Origin: Variovorax boronicumulans NBRC 103145
Lineage (GTDB): Bacteria > Pseudomonadota > Gammaproteobacteria > Burkholderiales > Burkholderiaceae_C
NCBI RefSeq assembly: GCF_001591345.1
Contig: NZ_BCUS01000014.1
Location: forward strand, 1-64,000
DNA length: 64,000 bases
Direction: 5' to 3'
Shown here in pieces: positions 54,765-63,604 of the stretch. Within the stretch, counting starts at the first letter, position 1. Each line of letters opens with the position of its first letter. Under the pieces are notes generated by a model. That model was not told where the DNA came from and did no database searches. It saw only the letters and a program-made list of their open reading frames with translations. The translations under genes were made by a program, and so were the position numbers.

Positions 54765-55538
54765 ATGGAAAACACCGCACATCGTCTGGCTTCGGGGCCT
54801 GCGAACAAGAGGCACCCGACGCCCCGGCCGAGGACAGGCTTTGACAGCTGGGCCGATGGCATCGACAAGGCCGACGACCAATGGAACGCCTATGACTGCG
54901 AGATCCGCTCGGCGGTCAACGAATACAACATGCACCTCTCGCGCACACCGGGCTATGTCCCGCTGGACTGGCAGGTGGTCAAGGCCATGCTGTGGGTGGA
55001 AACCGGCGCCAAGGCGCCTTCCTGGAAGACCAAGCCCATGCAAATCGGCAATGCCTCGGATGCCGGACTGATGGCGCTGCTCGGGGACCGCGAAGGCGGC
55101 GACCTGGTCGTTCCGCCCTCTCTTCGAGTCAGCCTGTCTGCCAGCTCGGTCAGGGCCGAGCCCGCATCGAACATTCGCGCAGGCATCGGCTATCTCTTGA
55201 TGCGCATGGCAACGTTCGAGTTCAGGAGCATCTTGAGCACGGACGGCAAGATCCATGAGGTCACGGTGAAGGACGGCGACAGTCTTGAAAGAATCGCCAA
55301 GGAGCAAGGGAGCACGCCGGAGGTCATGAAGAAGCTCAACCCGTCTGCGCACCTGCTCAAGGCGGGTCAGGTGCTGAAGTACCAGAAGGCGGAAGTCAAG
55401 AAAGTCATCACGGGATGGATGCCTCTCACTTCATCGCGCATTGCCGCACGCTACAACGTCGGCGATGCCAACTACGCCCGAAAAATGGACCACGCACTAC
55501 CCGCAGTACGGAAGGCGCAGGAGGCGGTATGCAGATGA
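54765..55538 (+). CDS. Lytic-transglycosylase-like protein with C-terminal LysM, candidate secreted effector
   Basis: This is a 257-residue protein without a signal peptide. Residues 65-145 look like a lysozyme/SLT fold: VVKAMLWVETGAKAP with candidate catalytic Glu79, then PMQIGNASDAG at 91-101 and NIRAGIGYLL at 136-145. A LysM peptidoglycan-binding domain follows (HEVTVKDGDSLERIAKEQGS and LLKAGQVLKY, 164-206). Enzymes that act on the wall but lack an export signal are typical of type VI secretion effectors. The overlapping downstream gene encodes a small exported protein that would suit an immunity role. GGGAGGA precedes ATG 54765. No secretion-system gene is in the window. Confidence 0.72.
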   Translation: MENTAHRLASGPANKRHPTPRPRTGFDSWADGIDKADDQWNAYDCEIRSAVNEYNMHLSRTPGYVPLDWQVVKAMLWVETGAKAPSWKTKPMQIGNASDAGLMALLGDREGGDLVVPPSLRVSLSASSVRAEPASNIRAGIGYLLMRMATFEFRSILSTDGKIHEVTVKDGDSLERIAKEQGSTPEVMKKLNPSAHLLKAGQVLKYQKAEVKKVITGWMPLTSSRIAARYNVGDANYARKMDHALPAVRKAQEAVCR

Positions 55539-55954
55539 CTCGAACATTCGCGCTGATCGCGCTTTTCCTGGCCGGGCCATGCACCGCCCTTGCGGACGCA
55601 CCGTTCACAGGCAAGTTCAGCGGAACAGGCCGCGCATGCTCGGGCGGCCTGTATGTGCGAACCAAGACCATCGAATGGAACTCGAGCTTCAGCATCTGCA
55701 AGCCCTCACGCTATGAGGTTCTTGACAACGAGTTGGACAAGAAAGAAGGTGAGCGGATCGCCTTTCGCCTCCAGTCTCCCAGCCGCCAATGCCTGTACCC
55801 CGTGATCGAGGTGCAACGGCTCAGCACGTACAGCTGGGGCGTGCAGGGCTATCAGTCGATGGAGTCGTACCGCAACCGCGCCCTGCCCGACTGGGCCAAC
55901 TCTCCGCTGGAGGAGCGGCTGATCCTGTCGTGTCCCATGACACGCCTGGATTGA
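55529..55954 (+). CDS. Small secreted protein, candidate immunity partner
   Basis: This is a 141-residue exported protein. The signal peptide RTFALIALFLAGPCTALADA cleaves near residue 24. The mature part is mainly beta with four cysteines (37, 57, 88, 135) that could form two disulfides in the periplasm. I do not recognise the family. Its ATG lies inside the last codons of the transglycosylase-like gene (10-base overlap), so the two are made together; a periplasmic inhibitor of that enzyme is the natural hypothesis. Confidence 0.65.
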   Translation: MQMTRTFALIALFLAGPCTALADAPFTGKFSGTGRACSGGLYVRTKTIEWNSSFSICKPSRYEVLDNELDKKEGERIAFRLQSPSRQCLYPVIEVQRLSTYSWGVQGYQSMESYRNRALPDWANSPLEERLILSCPMTRLD

Positions 55955-55964
55955 GCGTCCGCCT

Positions 55965-56903
55965 TTAGTGCAGGCTCGTAGGCCGCCCCGAAGCCACCCA
56001 CGCATCCAACCCCCCCGTCAGCGGCAACGCCCGCCGCGCCCCGCGCGCCAGCAGCACGCGCGCAGCCTGCGCGGCCGAGACTTCGTTGGGGCAGTTGCAG
56101 TACAGCACCACGTCGCGGTCGGGGTCGATGGTGAGGTCCAGGTTGCGCTGCTGCAGCGCCTTGAGGGTGTACGACAGCGCGCCCGGAATGCGGCGCGGGT
56201 CGACCTGCACGCCGGCTTCGCCGCGCACGTCGATCACCAGCGGCGGCACATCGCCGCTCATCAGGTCGAACAGTTCGTCGACGCTGATGCGCGGCATGCC
56301 GGTGAGCCGCGCGAAGGCGCGGCGGCGCCAGTAGCGCACGGCGAGCATCACGAGCAGGACCACGCCGAGCGCGGCGGTGGCGATGCCGCCGGCCTGCGCC
56401 AGCACGGCGAGCACCTGCTGGATCTGGTCGCGAAAGAGCCAGCCCAGGCCGAGGAACAGGCCCGTCCAGACCAGCGCGGCCACGATGTCGAAACCGACAA
56501 AGCGCCGCACCGACATGCCCAATGCGCCGGCCATGGGCGGCGCCACCACGGACACGCCGGGCACGAACTTGGCGGCCACGAGCGACATGCCGCCCCAGTC
56601 GGAAATGAGCGATTCGCCGCGCCGCACGCAGGAGTCCTGCGACAGCGAGATGCGGCACAGCAGCCGCATGAAGCGGTAGCCGAAGCGGCGCCCGGCATAG
56701 AACCACGCGCCGTCGCCCAGCAGGTTGGCGACCACGGCGGCCAGCACCACGCCGACCACCGACACGTCGCCCGCCGCCAGCAGCGCGCCGGTGACGACCA
56801 GCACGGCCGCGGCCGGCACGGGCAGGCCCAGGCGCGCGGCGAAGCTGGCGGCAAACACCACCAGGATCGCGTTCTGCACCAGCAGCGACATCAGCTGCGC
56901 CAT
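55965..56903 (-). CDS. DedA-family membrane protein fused to a rhodanese domain
   Basis: This is a 312-residue fusion. The N-terminal 200 residues are a DedA/SNARE-associated membrane domain (NAILVVFAASFAARLGLPVP, GDGAWFYAGRRFGYRFMR, KFVPGVSVVAPPMAGALGM), a family linked to lipid carrier flipping and proton-motive-force maintenance. A rhodanese domain follows from about residue 215 (PPLVIDVRGEAGV), with active-site Cys in VLYCNCPNEVSAAQ. The start at 56903 removes an unsupported upstream extension. The rhodanese would face the cytoplasm and may sense or transfer sulfane sulfur. Confidence 0.88.
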   Translation of the reverse strand: MAQLMSLLVQNAILVVFAASFAARLGLPVPAAAVLVVTGALLAAGDVSVVGVVLAAVVANLLGDGAWFYAGRRFGYRFMRLLCRISLSQDSCVRRGESLISDWGGMSLVAAKFVPGVSVVAPPMAGALGMSVRRFVGFDIVAALVWTGLFLGLGWLFRDQIQQVLAVLAQAGGIATAALGVVLLVMLAVRYWRRRAFARLTGMPRISVDELFDLMSGDVPPLVIDVRGEAGVQVDPRRIPGALSYTLKALQQRNLDLTIDPDRDVVLYCNCPNEVSAAQAARVLLARGARRALPLTGGLDAWVASGRPTSLH

Positions 56904-57054
56904 GCTGCAGGCCGCCGTTCGGTCGTTGCCGGGGTCCGCAGGGCGGCGCGCCGGGAGGGGGTGTGGGATGTGCTCATGCCGGGCGCGATTCTCCCGCATG
57001 ACCCAAGCACGTACTGCGCGCAGGCCATCCGGGGCGCCGGCACGCCCCGTTCGC

Positions 57055-58065
57055 TCAGCGGGGCGCGTCGCCCTTGCGGTACTCGGCGGTGAGCGCGTCG
57101 AGCTTCTGCTTGAGCGCCGGGTCAAGCGTGTAGCTGGCGGCGGCCACGGTGGCGTCGAGCTGTTCGGGACGGCTGGCGCCCAGCAGCGGCGCGGTGATCA
57201 GCGGGTTGGCCATGACCCACGCGACGGCCAGCGTGGCCAGCGGCACACCGGCTTCGTCGGCCAGCGCGTGCAGCTGGGTGACGGTGTCGAAGCTGCGGTC
57301 GTTCCAGTAGCGGTCCTGGTACATGCCGCCGGCGGTGCCGAGGGTGAAGCGGGTGTTTTCCTCGGGCTTGGCGCCGGGCTTGTACTTGCCGGTGAGCAGG
57401 CCGCCGGCCAGCGGGTTGTAGGGAATCACGCCCAGGCCCTCTTCCGCGGCGAGCGGCAGCAGCTCGCGCTCGATCTCGCGGAACAGCAGGCTGTAGCGCG
57501 GCTGCACCGACACGAAGCGCGTGAACCGGTGCAGCTCGGCCTTGCCCAGCGCGCGGGCCAGGCGATAGGCCAGGAAGTTCGACACGCCGATGTAGCGCGC
57601 ACGGCCCGACCGCACGATGACGTCGAGCGCCTCGAGGCTTTCTTCGAGCGGGGTCTCGCGGTCGTCCATGTGCAGCTGGTACAGGTCGACGTGGTCGGTC
57701 TTCAGGCGCTTGAGCGAGAGGTCGATGGCGTCGAGCAGGTGCTTGCGCGAGGCGCCCTGGTCCCAGGGGTTGGGGCCGACCTTGTTGACGGCCTTGGTGG
57801 CGACCACGAAGCGGCGGCGGCCCGCGGGGCCCTGCTTGTCGAGCCAGTTGCCGATGATCTCTTCGGTGCGGCCGGTGGTCTCGATGGTGCCGCCCAGCGG
57901 GTACACGTCGGCGGTGTCGAGGAAGTTGATGCCGGCGTCGGCGGCCTTGTCCAGGATCTGGTGCGACACGGCCTCGTCGGTCTGCAGGCCGAAGGTCATG
58001 GTGCCCAGGGCCAGGCGGGACACGGTGAGGCCGGTACGGCCCAGGCGGGTGGTGGGGATGCTCAT
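57055..58065 (-). CDS. Aldo/keto reductase
   Basis: This is a 336-residue NADPH-dependent aldo/keto reductase with a TIM-barrel fold. It begins MSIPTTRLGRTGLTVSRLAL. Catalytic-tetrad residues are in INFLDTADVYPLGG (Asp, Tyr), VVATKAV (Lys) and DLYQLHMDD (His). RYIGVSNFLAYRLARAL and VIPYNPLAGGLLTGKY are family signatures of the YakC/Tas type. The substrate is unknown. It is a single gene between the DedA fusion and the PhoD gene. Confidence 0.9.
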   Translation of the reverse strand: MSIPTTRLGRTGLTVSRLALGTMTFGLQTDEAVSHQILDKAADAGINFLDTADVYPLGGTIETTGRTEEIIGNWLDKQGPAGRRRFVVATKAVNKVGPNPWDQGASRKHLLDAIDLSLKRLKTDHVDLYQLHMDDRETPLEESLEALDVIVRSGRARYIGVSNFLAYRLARALGKAELHRFTRFVSVQPRYSLLFREIERELLPLAAEEGLGVIPYNPLAGGLLTGKYKPGAKPEENTRFTLGTAGGMYQDRYWNDRSFDTVTQLHALADEAGVPLATLAVAWVMANPLITAPLLGASRPEQLDATVAAASYTLDPALKQKLDALTAEYRKGDAPR

Positions 58066-58154
58066 GCAGGCTCGCTCCGAGAAGGTGGGAGAGGGAGGGA
58101 AAGAGGCGGCGGCCATCATAGGCACGGCCGCGCATTCCTGCAGGCGCTGGAGAT

Positions 58155-59705
58155 TCAGGTGGATTCGAGGTGCACGCCTGGCGCGCCGCGTTCGACCGAG
58201 AAGCGGGCCATGGCCGCCACGGCGGAGTCGGCGTTCTTCTCGTCGTCCACCGCGCGGAACTCGACGGCGCAGCCGCGCGCGTCGAGCGTCATGAGGCCGT
58301 AGCCGCGCTTGTCGGCGCGGCCGTAGCGCAGGTGTTCGTTCTTTGCGCGCATGTGGGCCACGCTGGCGACGCTGGGCCCTTCGGAGGTGATGGCGCCGCC
58401 GACGAACTCGGTCGCGACCACGGGCCCCTGCGGCGCGCGGCGCAGGTCGGCGGCCCAGAAGGCGTGCACGTCGCCGCCGAGCACCAGCGCATCGCCACCG
58501 CGCGACGGGTTGGCGGTCAGCGCGTCGAGCAGGCGCGTGCGCGCGGCGGCGTAGCCGTCCCAGCCGTCCATCCAGTAGCCGTGGCCGGGGCCGCGCTGGC
58601 GGTCGGCTTCGGCGAGCAAGGTGGGTTGGGCGATGACCGTCCAGCGCGCCGGCGGCGTGGCGAGTTCGTTCGCGAGCCAGGCTTCCTGCTGCATGCCGAG
58701 CAGGCTGCGCTCCGGCGCCAGCCGGTCGGCGCAGTCGACCAGCGGCTTGGTGCTGCGGCCCGGGAGGCAGGCGTGGTGCGAGCGGTACTGGCGGCCGTCG
58801 AGCAGCATCACGTCGAGCATGCGGCCGAAGCGATGGCGCCCGTAGATGGTCGCGCTGGCGCCGCGCGGGCGCATGGAGGCGGGCACGGGCATGTGCTCGT
58901 ACCAGGCCTGGTAAGCAGCGGCGCGGATCGCCAGGAACTGCGCCGGATCGGGCGTGCGCGGCGAGACGTCGTCGGTGTAGTCGTTGGCGACCTCGTGGTC
59001 GTCCCAGGTCACGAGCCACGGGAAGGCCGCGTGCGCGGCCTGCAGGTGCGGGTCGGTCTTGTAGAGCGCGTAGCGGTTGCGAAAGCCGGCGAGGTCGGTG
59101 GGAATGCCGCCCTCGTGCCGGCGCACGTTGTGCGAGCCGCGCGTGCTTTCGTAGATGTAGTCGCCCAGGTGCACGACGAAGTCGAGCGGCTGCGCGGCCA
59201 TGTCGCGGTAGGCGGCGTAGTAGCCCTCCTCGTACTGCTGGCACGAGGCGAAGGCGAAGCGCAGCGGCTGCACGGCGGCGTCATCGTCGGCCGGCGCGGT
59301 GCGCGTGCGGCCGACGGGGCTGCGCGTGCCGGCGGCGGTGAAGCGGTACCAGTAGGGGCGACCCGGGCGCAGGCCCTGCACTTCGACGTGCACCGAGTGC
59401 GCAAGGTCGGCCGTGGCACTGGCCGTGCCCTTGGTCACGATGCGACGAAAGCGCTCGTCCTCGGCCACCTCCCACTGCACCGCCACGGGCGCCTCGCCCA
59501 TGCCGCCGCCCTGCACCGGCTCGGGCGCGAGCCGCGTCCACAGCACCATGCCGTCGGGCCGCGGTGCACCCGAGGCAACGCCCAGCGTGAACGGGTCGCG
59601 CGCCGCCGCGGGCTGGGCACGCAGGTGCAGGAAGGGATGGCCGAGCGCGGCGGCGGCGAGGCCGGTGTGCAGCAGGCGTCGGCGGGTGAAAAACGGAGGG
59701 GTCAT
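58155..59705 (-). CDS. phoD: Alkaline phosphatase D, Tat-exported
   Basis: This is a 516-residue secreted phosphodiesterase/phosphatase. A twin-arginine signal TRRRLLHTGLAAAALG is followed by the Ig-like PhoD_N domain (LGVASGAPRPDGMVLWTRL). The metal-binding catalytic domain carries FAFASCQQYEEGYYAAYRDM, HLGDYIYE, TWDDHEVANDY and VLGGDVHAFW, the ligands of the Fe/Ca site. It releases phosphate from organic esters under phosphate limitation. It overlaps the preceding repeat-protein gene by four bases (ATGA), so the two are co-translated. No Pho box was identified by eye. Confidence 0.92.
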   Translation of the reverse strand: MTPPFFTRRRLLHTGLAAAALGHPFLHLRAQPAAARDPFTLGVASGAPRPDGMVLWTRLAPEPVQGGGMGEAPVAVQWEVAEDERFRRIVTKGTASATADLAHSVHVEVQGLRPGRPYWYRFTAAGTRSPVGRTRTAPADDDAAVQPLRFAFASCQQYEEGYYAAYRDMAAQPLDFVVHLGDYIYESTRGSHNVRRHEGGIPTDLAGFRNRYALYKTDPHLQAAHAAFPWLVTWDDHEVANDYTDDVSPRTPDPAQFLAIRAAAYQAWYEHMPVPASMRPRGASATIYGRHRFGRMLDVMLLDGRQYRSHHACLPGRSTKPLVDCADRLAPERSLLGMQQEAWLANELATPPARWTVIAQPTLLAEADRQRGPGHGYWMDGWDGYAAARTRLLDALTANPSRGGDALVLGGDVHAFWAADLRRAPQGPVVATEFVGGAITSEGPSVASVAHMRAKNEHLRYGRADKRGYGLMTLDARGCAVEFRAVDDEKNADSAVAAMARFSVERGAPGVHLEST

Positions 59706-60379
59706 CGGGCGTCTTTCTTGGCGCGTCGCTCGGCGATCTCGAGGTCGATCGATGCCTGCAGGCGCGCTTGCCGGTCGAGCTCCCTCTGCCGGGTGTCGAC
59801 GCTCGTGTACTCGCGGTCGATCAACGCCTGCAGGCGCGCCAGCTGCGTGAGATCCATCTCGCGGGTGTTGGCGCTCGCGTGCTCGAAGTCGATCGACGCC
59901 TGCGGGCGCACTGGCCGCTCGGGCTCTTTCGAATGGGTGTCGACGCCCCTCGTGCGCAGGTCTTCGCTCGACTGCGAAGAAGCACCGCCGGAGCGTCCCT
60001 CCCAGATCACCAATGCGCCTACAAGAAAGAGCACCGCGAACATGAATTCCATAGCGACGGGGTTCAGGTCGTCCTTGAGGATCGGCTTGAGCGAGCCGTC
60101 CAACCGATCTTTCGGAGGCAGCAGGACCGCGACCTTCTTGCCCACGGGGCGTGCATCGAACTTGCCGCCGCTGCGTGCGTACAAGACAGCCCGTCGGCCG
60201 TCGGGCCGGACGTAGTCGACCCGGACCTCTGTGTTGCCGGCGCCGGTGACGACACCCTCGACCTTGTCGTAAGAAGAAAGAATGACCGCGGCATCAAGCG
60301 CCGACAGCAGCGCGACACACAGCATGGCGACGCCCATCGCCGCGAGGCACACCGCCACAAACACTCGAAGGATCTGCAT
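59702..60379 (-). CDS. Membrane protein with DUF3592-like domain and three 24-residue repeats
   Basis: This is a 225-residue protein. TM1 is ILRVFVAVCLAAMGVAMLCV. A DUF3592-like periplasmic beta domain follows (YDKVEGVVTGAGNTEVRVDY, GKKVAVLLPPKDR), then TM2 (MEFMFAVLFLVGALVIWEG). The cytoplasmic tail holds three tandem 24-residue repeats with consensus D/N-T-R-x-x-x-L-x-x-x-A-R-L-Q-A-S-I-D-x-E (about residues 145-216), probably helical. Its end overlaps the phoD start by four bases, pointing to a joint function, though none is known. Confidence 0.65.
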   Translation of the reverse strand: MQILRVFVAVCLAAMGVAMLCVALLSALDAAVILSSYDKVEGVVTGAGNTEVRVDYVRPDGRRAVLYARSGGKFDARPVGKKVAVLLPPKDRLDGSLKPILKDDLNPVAMEFMFAVLFLVGALVIWEGRSGGASSQSSEDLRTRGVDTHSKEPERPVRPQASIDFEHASANTREMDLTQLARLQALIDREYTSVDTRQRELDRQARLQASIDLEIAERRAKKDAR

Positions 60380-60452
60380 GGACTCCAGCCGTCAGGAACG
60401 TGCCTGATTCTGGCGCCCTTCTCTTACAGCACCGCCACTGCAGAACGGCGTC

Positions 60453-61709
60453 TCAGCCCGCCGACCCTTCGCAAGCCACAGCCACCGGCCGCCGCGCATC
60501 CGCACGCGCGCTCGCGACCGCCCAGGCGAAGATGCCCACGCCCGCAAGCGCGAGCAGCGCGCCGACCCAGCCGGTCGAGGTCCAGCCCAGGCCGGCCGCA
60601 ATGGCGACGCCGCCGAGCCAGGCGCCGAGGGCGTTGGCCATGTTGAAGGCCGAGTGGTTGAGCGCGGCGGCGAGCGTTTGCGCGTCGCCGGCCACGTCCA
60701 TCAGGCGGATCTGCAGGGCCGGGCCGATGGCGACGGTGGTGCCGATCAGGAACACGGTGAAGGCCGCGGTCACGACGTGGTGCGCCGCGAAGGTGAAGCT
60801 GGCGAGCACCAGCGCCGCGTAGACGAGCACGCCGCCGATGGTGCGCATGAGCGACTTGTCGGCCAGCCGCGAGCCCACGAGGTTGCCCATGACCATGCCC
60901 AGGCCGAACAGCGCGAGCACAAAAGGCACGCCGCCCAGCGGCAGGCCGGCCACTTCGATCAGCGTGGGCTTGATGTAGCTGAACACGGCGAACATGCCGC
61001 CGAAGCCGATGGCGCCGATGCCGAGCGTGAACCACACCTGCTTGCGCTTGAGCGCGCCGAGTTCGCGCCACGGGCTGGCGCCGGCGGCGGGTGCGATGTC
61101 GGGCACGTCACGGCGCAACAGCAGCACCGCAACGAGCGCGATGACACCCACGAACACGAAGGCCGCGCGCCAGCCGAACAGCTGGCCCAGCCACGCCGCG
61201 ATGGGCACGCCGACCAGCGTGGCGCCGGTGAGCCCCAGCATCACGAGGCCGACGGCGCGCGCGCGCCGCCCCGGTGGCGCGAGCGTGGCGGCCACGAGCG
61301 CGGCCACGCCGAAGTAGGTGCCGTGCGGCAGGCCGGTGGCAAAGCGCAGCAGGTTGAGCGACAGGTAGCCGGGCGCCATCGCGCTGGCGAAGTTGCCGGC
61401 CGCGAACACGGCCATCAGCGCGATCAGCAGTGCGCGTCGGCCCCAGCCGGCGGTCAGCACCGCGAGCACGGGCGCGCCGATGACCACGCCCAGCGCATAG
61501 GCGCTGATGACGTGGCCGGCCTGCGGGATGGTGACGGCGATGTCCTTCGCGACCTCGGGCAGCAGGCCCATGATGACGAACTCGCCGGTGCCGATGGCAA
61601 AGCCGCCGACGCCCAATGCGAGCACCGCGCGCAGGAACTGGGCGGACGAGACGGACGGTGCAATGGCGGTGGTTTCCGCGCCTTCGCGGGCGGACGGTGA
61701 GGCGTTCAA
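60453..61709 (-). CDS. MFS transporter, DHA1 (AraJ/YdhP) type
   Basis: This is a 418-residue twelve-helix major facilitator protein. It opens with LRAVLALGVGGFAIGTGEFV; the GGFAIGTGEF start and the motif-A region LTAGWGRRALLIALM are typical of AraJ/YdhP/PbuE-like exporters. RFATGLPHGTYFGVAALVAA and VMLGLTGATLVGVPIAAWL follow. Such proteins efflux sugars, purines or drugs; the substrate is open. A single gene with its own upstream region. Confidence 0.88.
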   Translation of the reverse strand: MNASPSAREGAETTAIAPSVSSAQFLRAVLALGVGGFAIGTGEFVIMGLLPEVAKDIAVTIPQAGHVISAYALGVVIGAPVLAVLTAGWGRRALLIALMAVFAAGNFASAMAPGYLSLNLLRFATGLPHGTYFGVAALVAATLAPPGRRARAVGLVMLGLTGATLVGVPIAAWLGQLFGWRAAFVFVGVIALVAVLLLRRDVPDIAPAAGASPWRELGALKRKQVWFTLGIGAIGFGGMFAVFSYIKPTLIEVAGLPLGGVPFVLALFGLGMVMGNLVGSRLADKSLMRTIGGVLVYAALVLASFTFAAHHVVTAAFTVFLIGTTVAIGPALQIRLMDVAGDAQTLAAALNHSAFNMANALGAWLGGVAIAAGLGWTSTGWVGALLALAGVGIFAWAVASARADARRPVAVACEGSAG

Positions 61710-61825
61710 GGCCGGGCTCCTGGGGGGTGCCCGGCGGACGCGGGCAAGGCCCGATTCTAGGGTAAACCCTTAAATTGTGAAGATCCTCTCGTGCGGCGCG
61801 TCGGTACCGTCTTGCAGACGAAGCC

Positions 61826-62593
61826 TCAGCGCCGCTGGAACTGCGGCGCCCGGCGCTCGGCCATGGCGCGCACGCCTTCCTTGAAGTCGTCGGTCGCGAA
61901 CTGCACGCACTGCACCTCGCGCTCGTGGCGGTTGGCCTCGGCCACGGCGTCGGCCAGGCCGCGCCGCAGGGTGGCGCGCGTGGCTTCGACGGCGAGCGGT
62001 GCCGACAGCGCGATCTCGCCCGCCAGCGCCAGCGCGCTCACGCGCACCTCGTCGGCCGGCACCAGCTGGTCGACGAGGCCGATGCGCAGCGCTTCCTCGC
62101 CGCCGATGCGCCGCCCGGTGAAGAACAGCAGGCCGGCCTGCTGCGCCCCGACGAGGCGCGGCAGCGTCGCGCTCAGGCCGAAGCCCGGATGAAAGCCGAG
62201 GCGGTTGAAGTTGGCGCTGAAGCGCGCCTCGGCGCAGCTCACGCGGAAATCGGCCGCCACCGCAAGGCCGAGGCCCGCTCCCACCGCCGCGCCGTGCACC
62301 GCGGCGACCAGGGGCTTGGTGCTGCGAAAGAGCCGCATCGCCTGCGCGTACAACGGGCCGGGGTCGCGCGAGGTGCCTTCGTCGTCCCCGCTGTTGAAGT
62401 CAGCGCCGGCGCTGAAGGCGCGCCCCTCAGCGGCCAGCACGATAGCGCGGCAGCCGGGGTCGGCGTCGAGCCGGTCGAGGTGGTCGGCCAGCTCGCGCAG
62501 CAGCGCCTCGTTCACGTAGTTGAAAGGACCGCGGCGGATTTCGAGCAGCGCGACGTGCGCGTGGCCCGCGTCGAGGGATGCGATGTGGCTCAT
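61826..62593 (-). CDS. Enoyl-CoA hydratase/isomerase family protein
   Basis: This is a 255-residue crotonase-fold enzyme. The oxyanion-hole segments are GRAFSAGADFNSG and HGAAVGAGLGLAVAADFRVS. The usual first catalytic Glu position is occupied by AVGAGLGLA, so whether it is a hydratase is uncertain. A C-terminal RRAPQFQRR is typical of the family. It overlaps the Bug-protein gene by four bases (ATGA) and lies in an operon with a CaiB-type CoA-transferase, which would supply its CoA ester. Confidence 0.88.
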   Translation of the reverse strand: MSHIASLDAGHAHVALLEIRRGPFNYVNEALLRELADHLDRLDADPGCRAIVLAAEGRAFSAGADFNSGDDEGTSRDPGPLYAQAMRLFRSTKPLVAAVHGAAVGAGLGLAVAADFRVSCAEARFSANFNRLGFHPGFGLSATLPRLVGAQQAGLLFFTGRRIGGEEALRIGLVDQLVPADEVRVSALALAGEIALSAPLAVEATRATLRRGLADAVAEANRHEREVQCVQFATDDFKEGVRAMAERRAPQFQRR

Positions 62594-63558
62594 TGGACCT
62601 CCAGCTTGGCGATGTCGACGTAGCCCTTCCACTTCTCGCGCTCCTGGCGCTCGAAGGTGGCAAGGTCGGCGAGGCTGACCTTGGCCGGCGCGAAGGCAAA
62701 GCCCTCGAGCCGCGAGCGGATCGGGTCGGTGGTCACGGCCTCGTTGATCCAGGTGTTGAGTTTCTGCTGGATCTCCACCGGCGTCGCGGCCGGCACGGCA
62801 ATGCCGAGGAAGCCGCCGCGGATGGTGAACTTCGGGTACGTCTCGGCGATCAGCGGCAGCGCCGGGTAGCGCTTGAGCCGCGCGTCGCTGTGCACGGCCA
62901 ACGCGCGCAGCTGGCCCGAGGCCACAAAGGCGTCGCCGGCCACGGTGTCGGTGAACACCACCTGGATCTGCCCGGCGATGAGCTCCGACATCGCCTGGCT
63001 CACCTGCTTGTACGGAATGGGCGCGAGCTCGATGCCGGCCTCGTGCGCGAACAGCGCGCCCGTGACTTTCGAGGTCGCGTTGAAGTGGCCGTAGTTGATG
63101 CTGCCCGGCGCCTTCTTCGCGGCGGCCACGAACTCCTGCAGCGTCTTGTAGGGCGCGTCGGGCCGCACCAGCATGTAGGTGGAGCCGGGGCCGAAGGAGC
63201 CGACCAGCCGGAAGTCCTTGCCTGGGTCGTAGGGCAGCTTGCGGAACAGGCTGGGGTTGGCCAGGTGCGTGGACGTGGTGGCCAGCAGCAGCACCGAGCC
63301 GTCGGCCGGCGCGTTGCGCACCGCCTCCACGCCGATGATGCCGTTGCCGCCGGGGCGGTTGTCGACCACCACCGCGCGACCTGTCTTGCGCGTGAGGAAC
63401 TCGGCCAGCATGCGCGCCGAGATGTCGCCCGAGCCGCCGGGGCCGAAGGGCACGATGATCTGGATCGGCTTGTCCTTGTCTTGCGTCTGGGCGGCACCGG
63501 TGGCGGTGGCCGCGAACGGCAGGCCCGCCAGCCAGGCGAGGCAGTGTCTTCTTTGCAT
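62590..63558 (-). CDS. Tripartite tricarboxylate transporter (Bug) substrate-binding protein
   Basis: This is a 322-residue Bug-family periplasmic receptor. The signal peptide MQRRHCLAWLAGLPFAATAT is followed by IQIIVPFGPGGSGDISARML and the conserved VVDNRPGGNGIIGVEAV, the two loops that hold carboxylates through water. VRPDAPYKTLQEFVAAAK and the C-terminal helices complete the fold. Bug proteins are very numerous in Burkholderiales and mostly lack a linked TctAB permease, as here. The operon with CaiB and enoyl-CoA hydratase suggests that a carboxylate is captured, activated to CoA and degraded. Confidence 0.93.
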   Translation of the reverse strand: MQRRHCLAWLAGLPFAATATGAAQTQDKDKPIQIIVPFGPGGSGDISARMLAEFLTRKTGRAVVVDNRPGGNGIIGVEAVRNAPADGSVLLLATTSTHLANPSLFRKLPYDPGKDFRLVGSFGPGSTYMLVRPDAPYKTLQEFVAAAKKAPGSINYGHFNATSKVTGALFAHEAGIELAPIPYKQVSQAMSELIAGQIQVVFTDTVAGDAFVASGQLRALAVHSDARLKRYPALPLIAETYPKFTIRGGFLGIAVPAATPVEIQQKLNTWINEAVTTDPIRSRLEGFAFAPAKVSLADLATFERQEREKWKGYVDIAKLEVQ

Positions 63559-63604
63559 GGGATGTGTCTCCTGTCTGTTTTTGAATGTCGTGGCCGGTGG
63601 GCGC

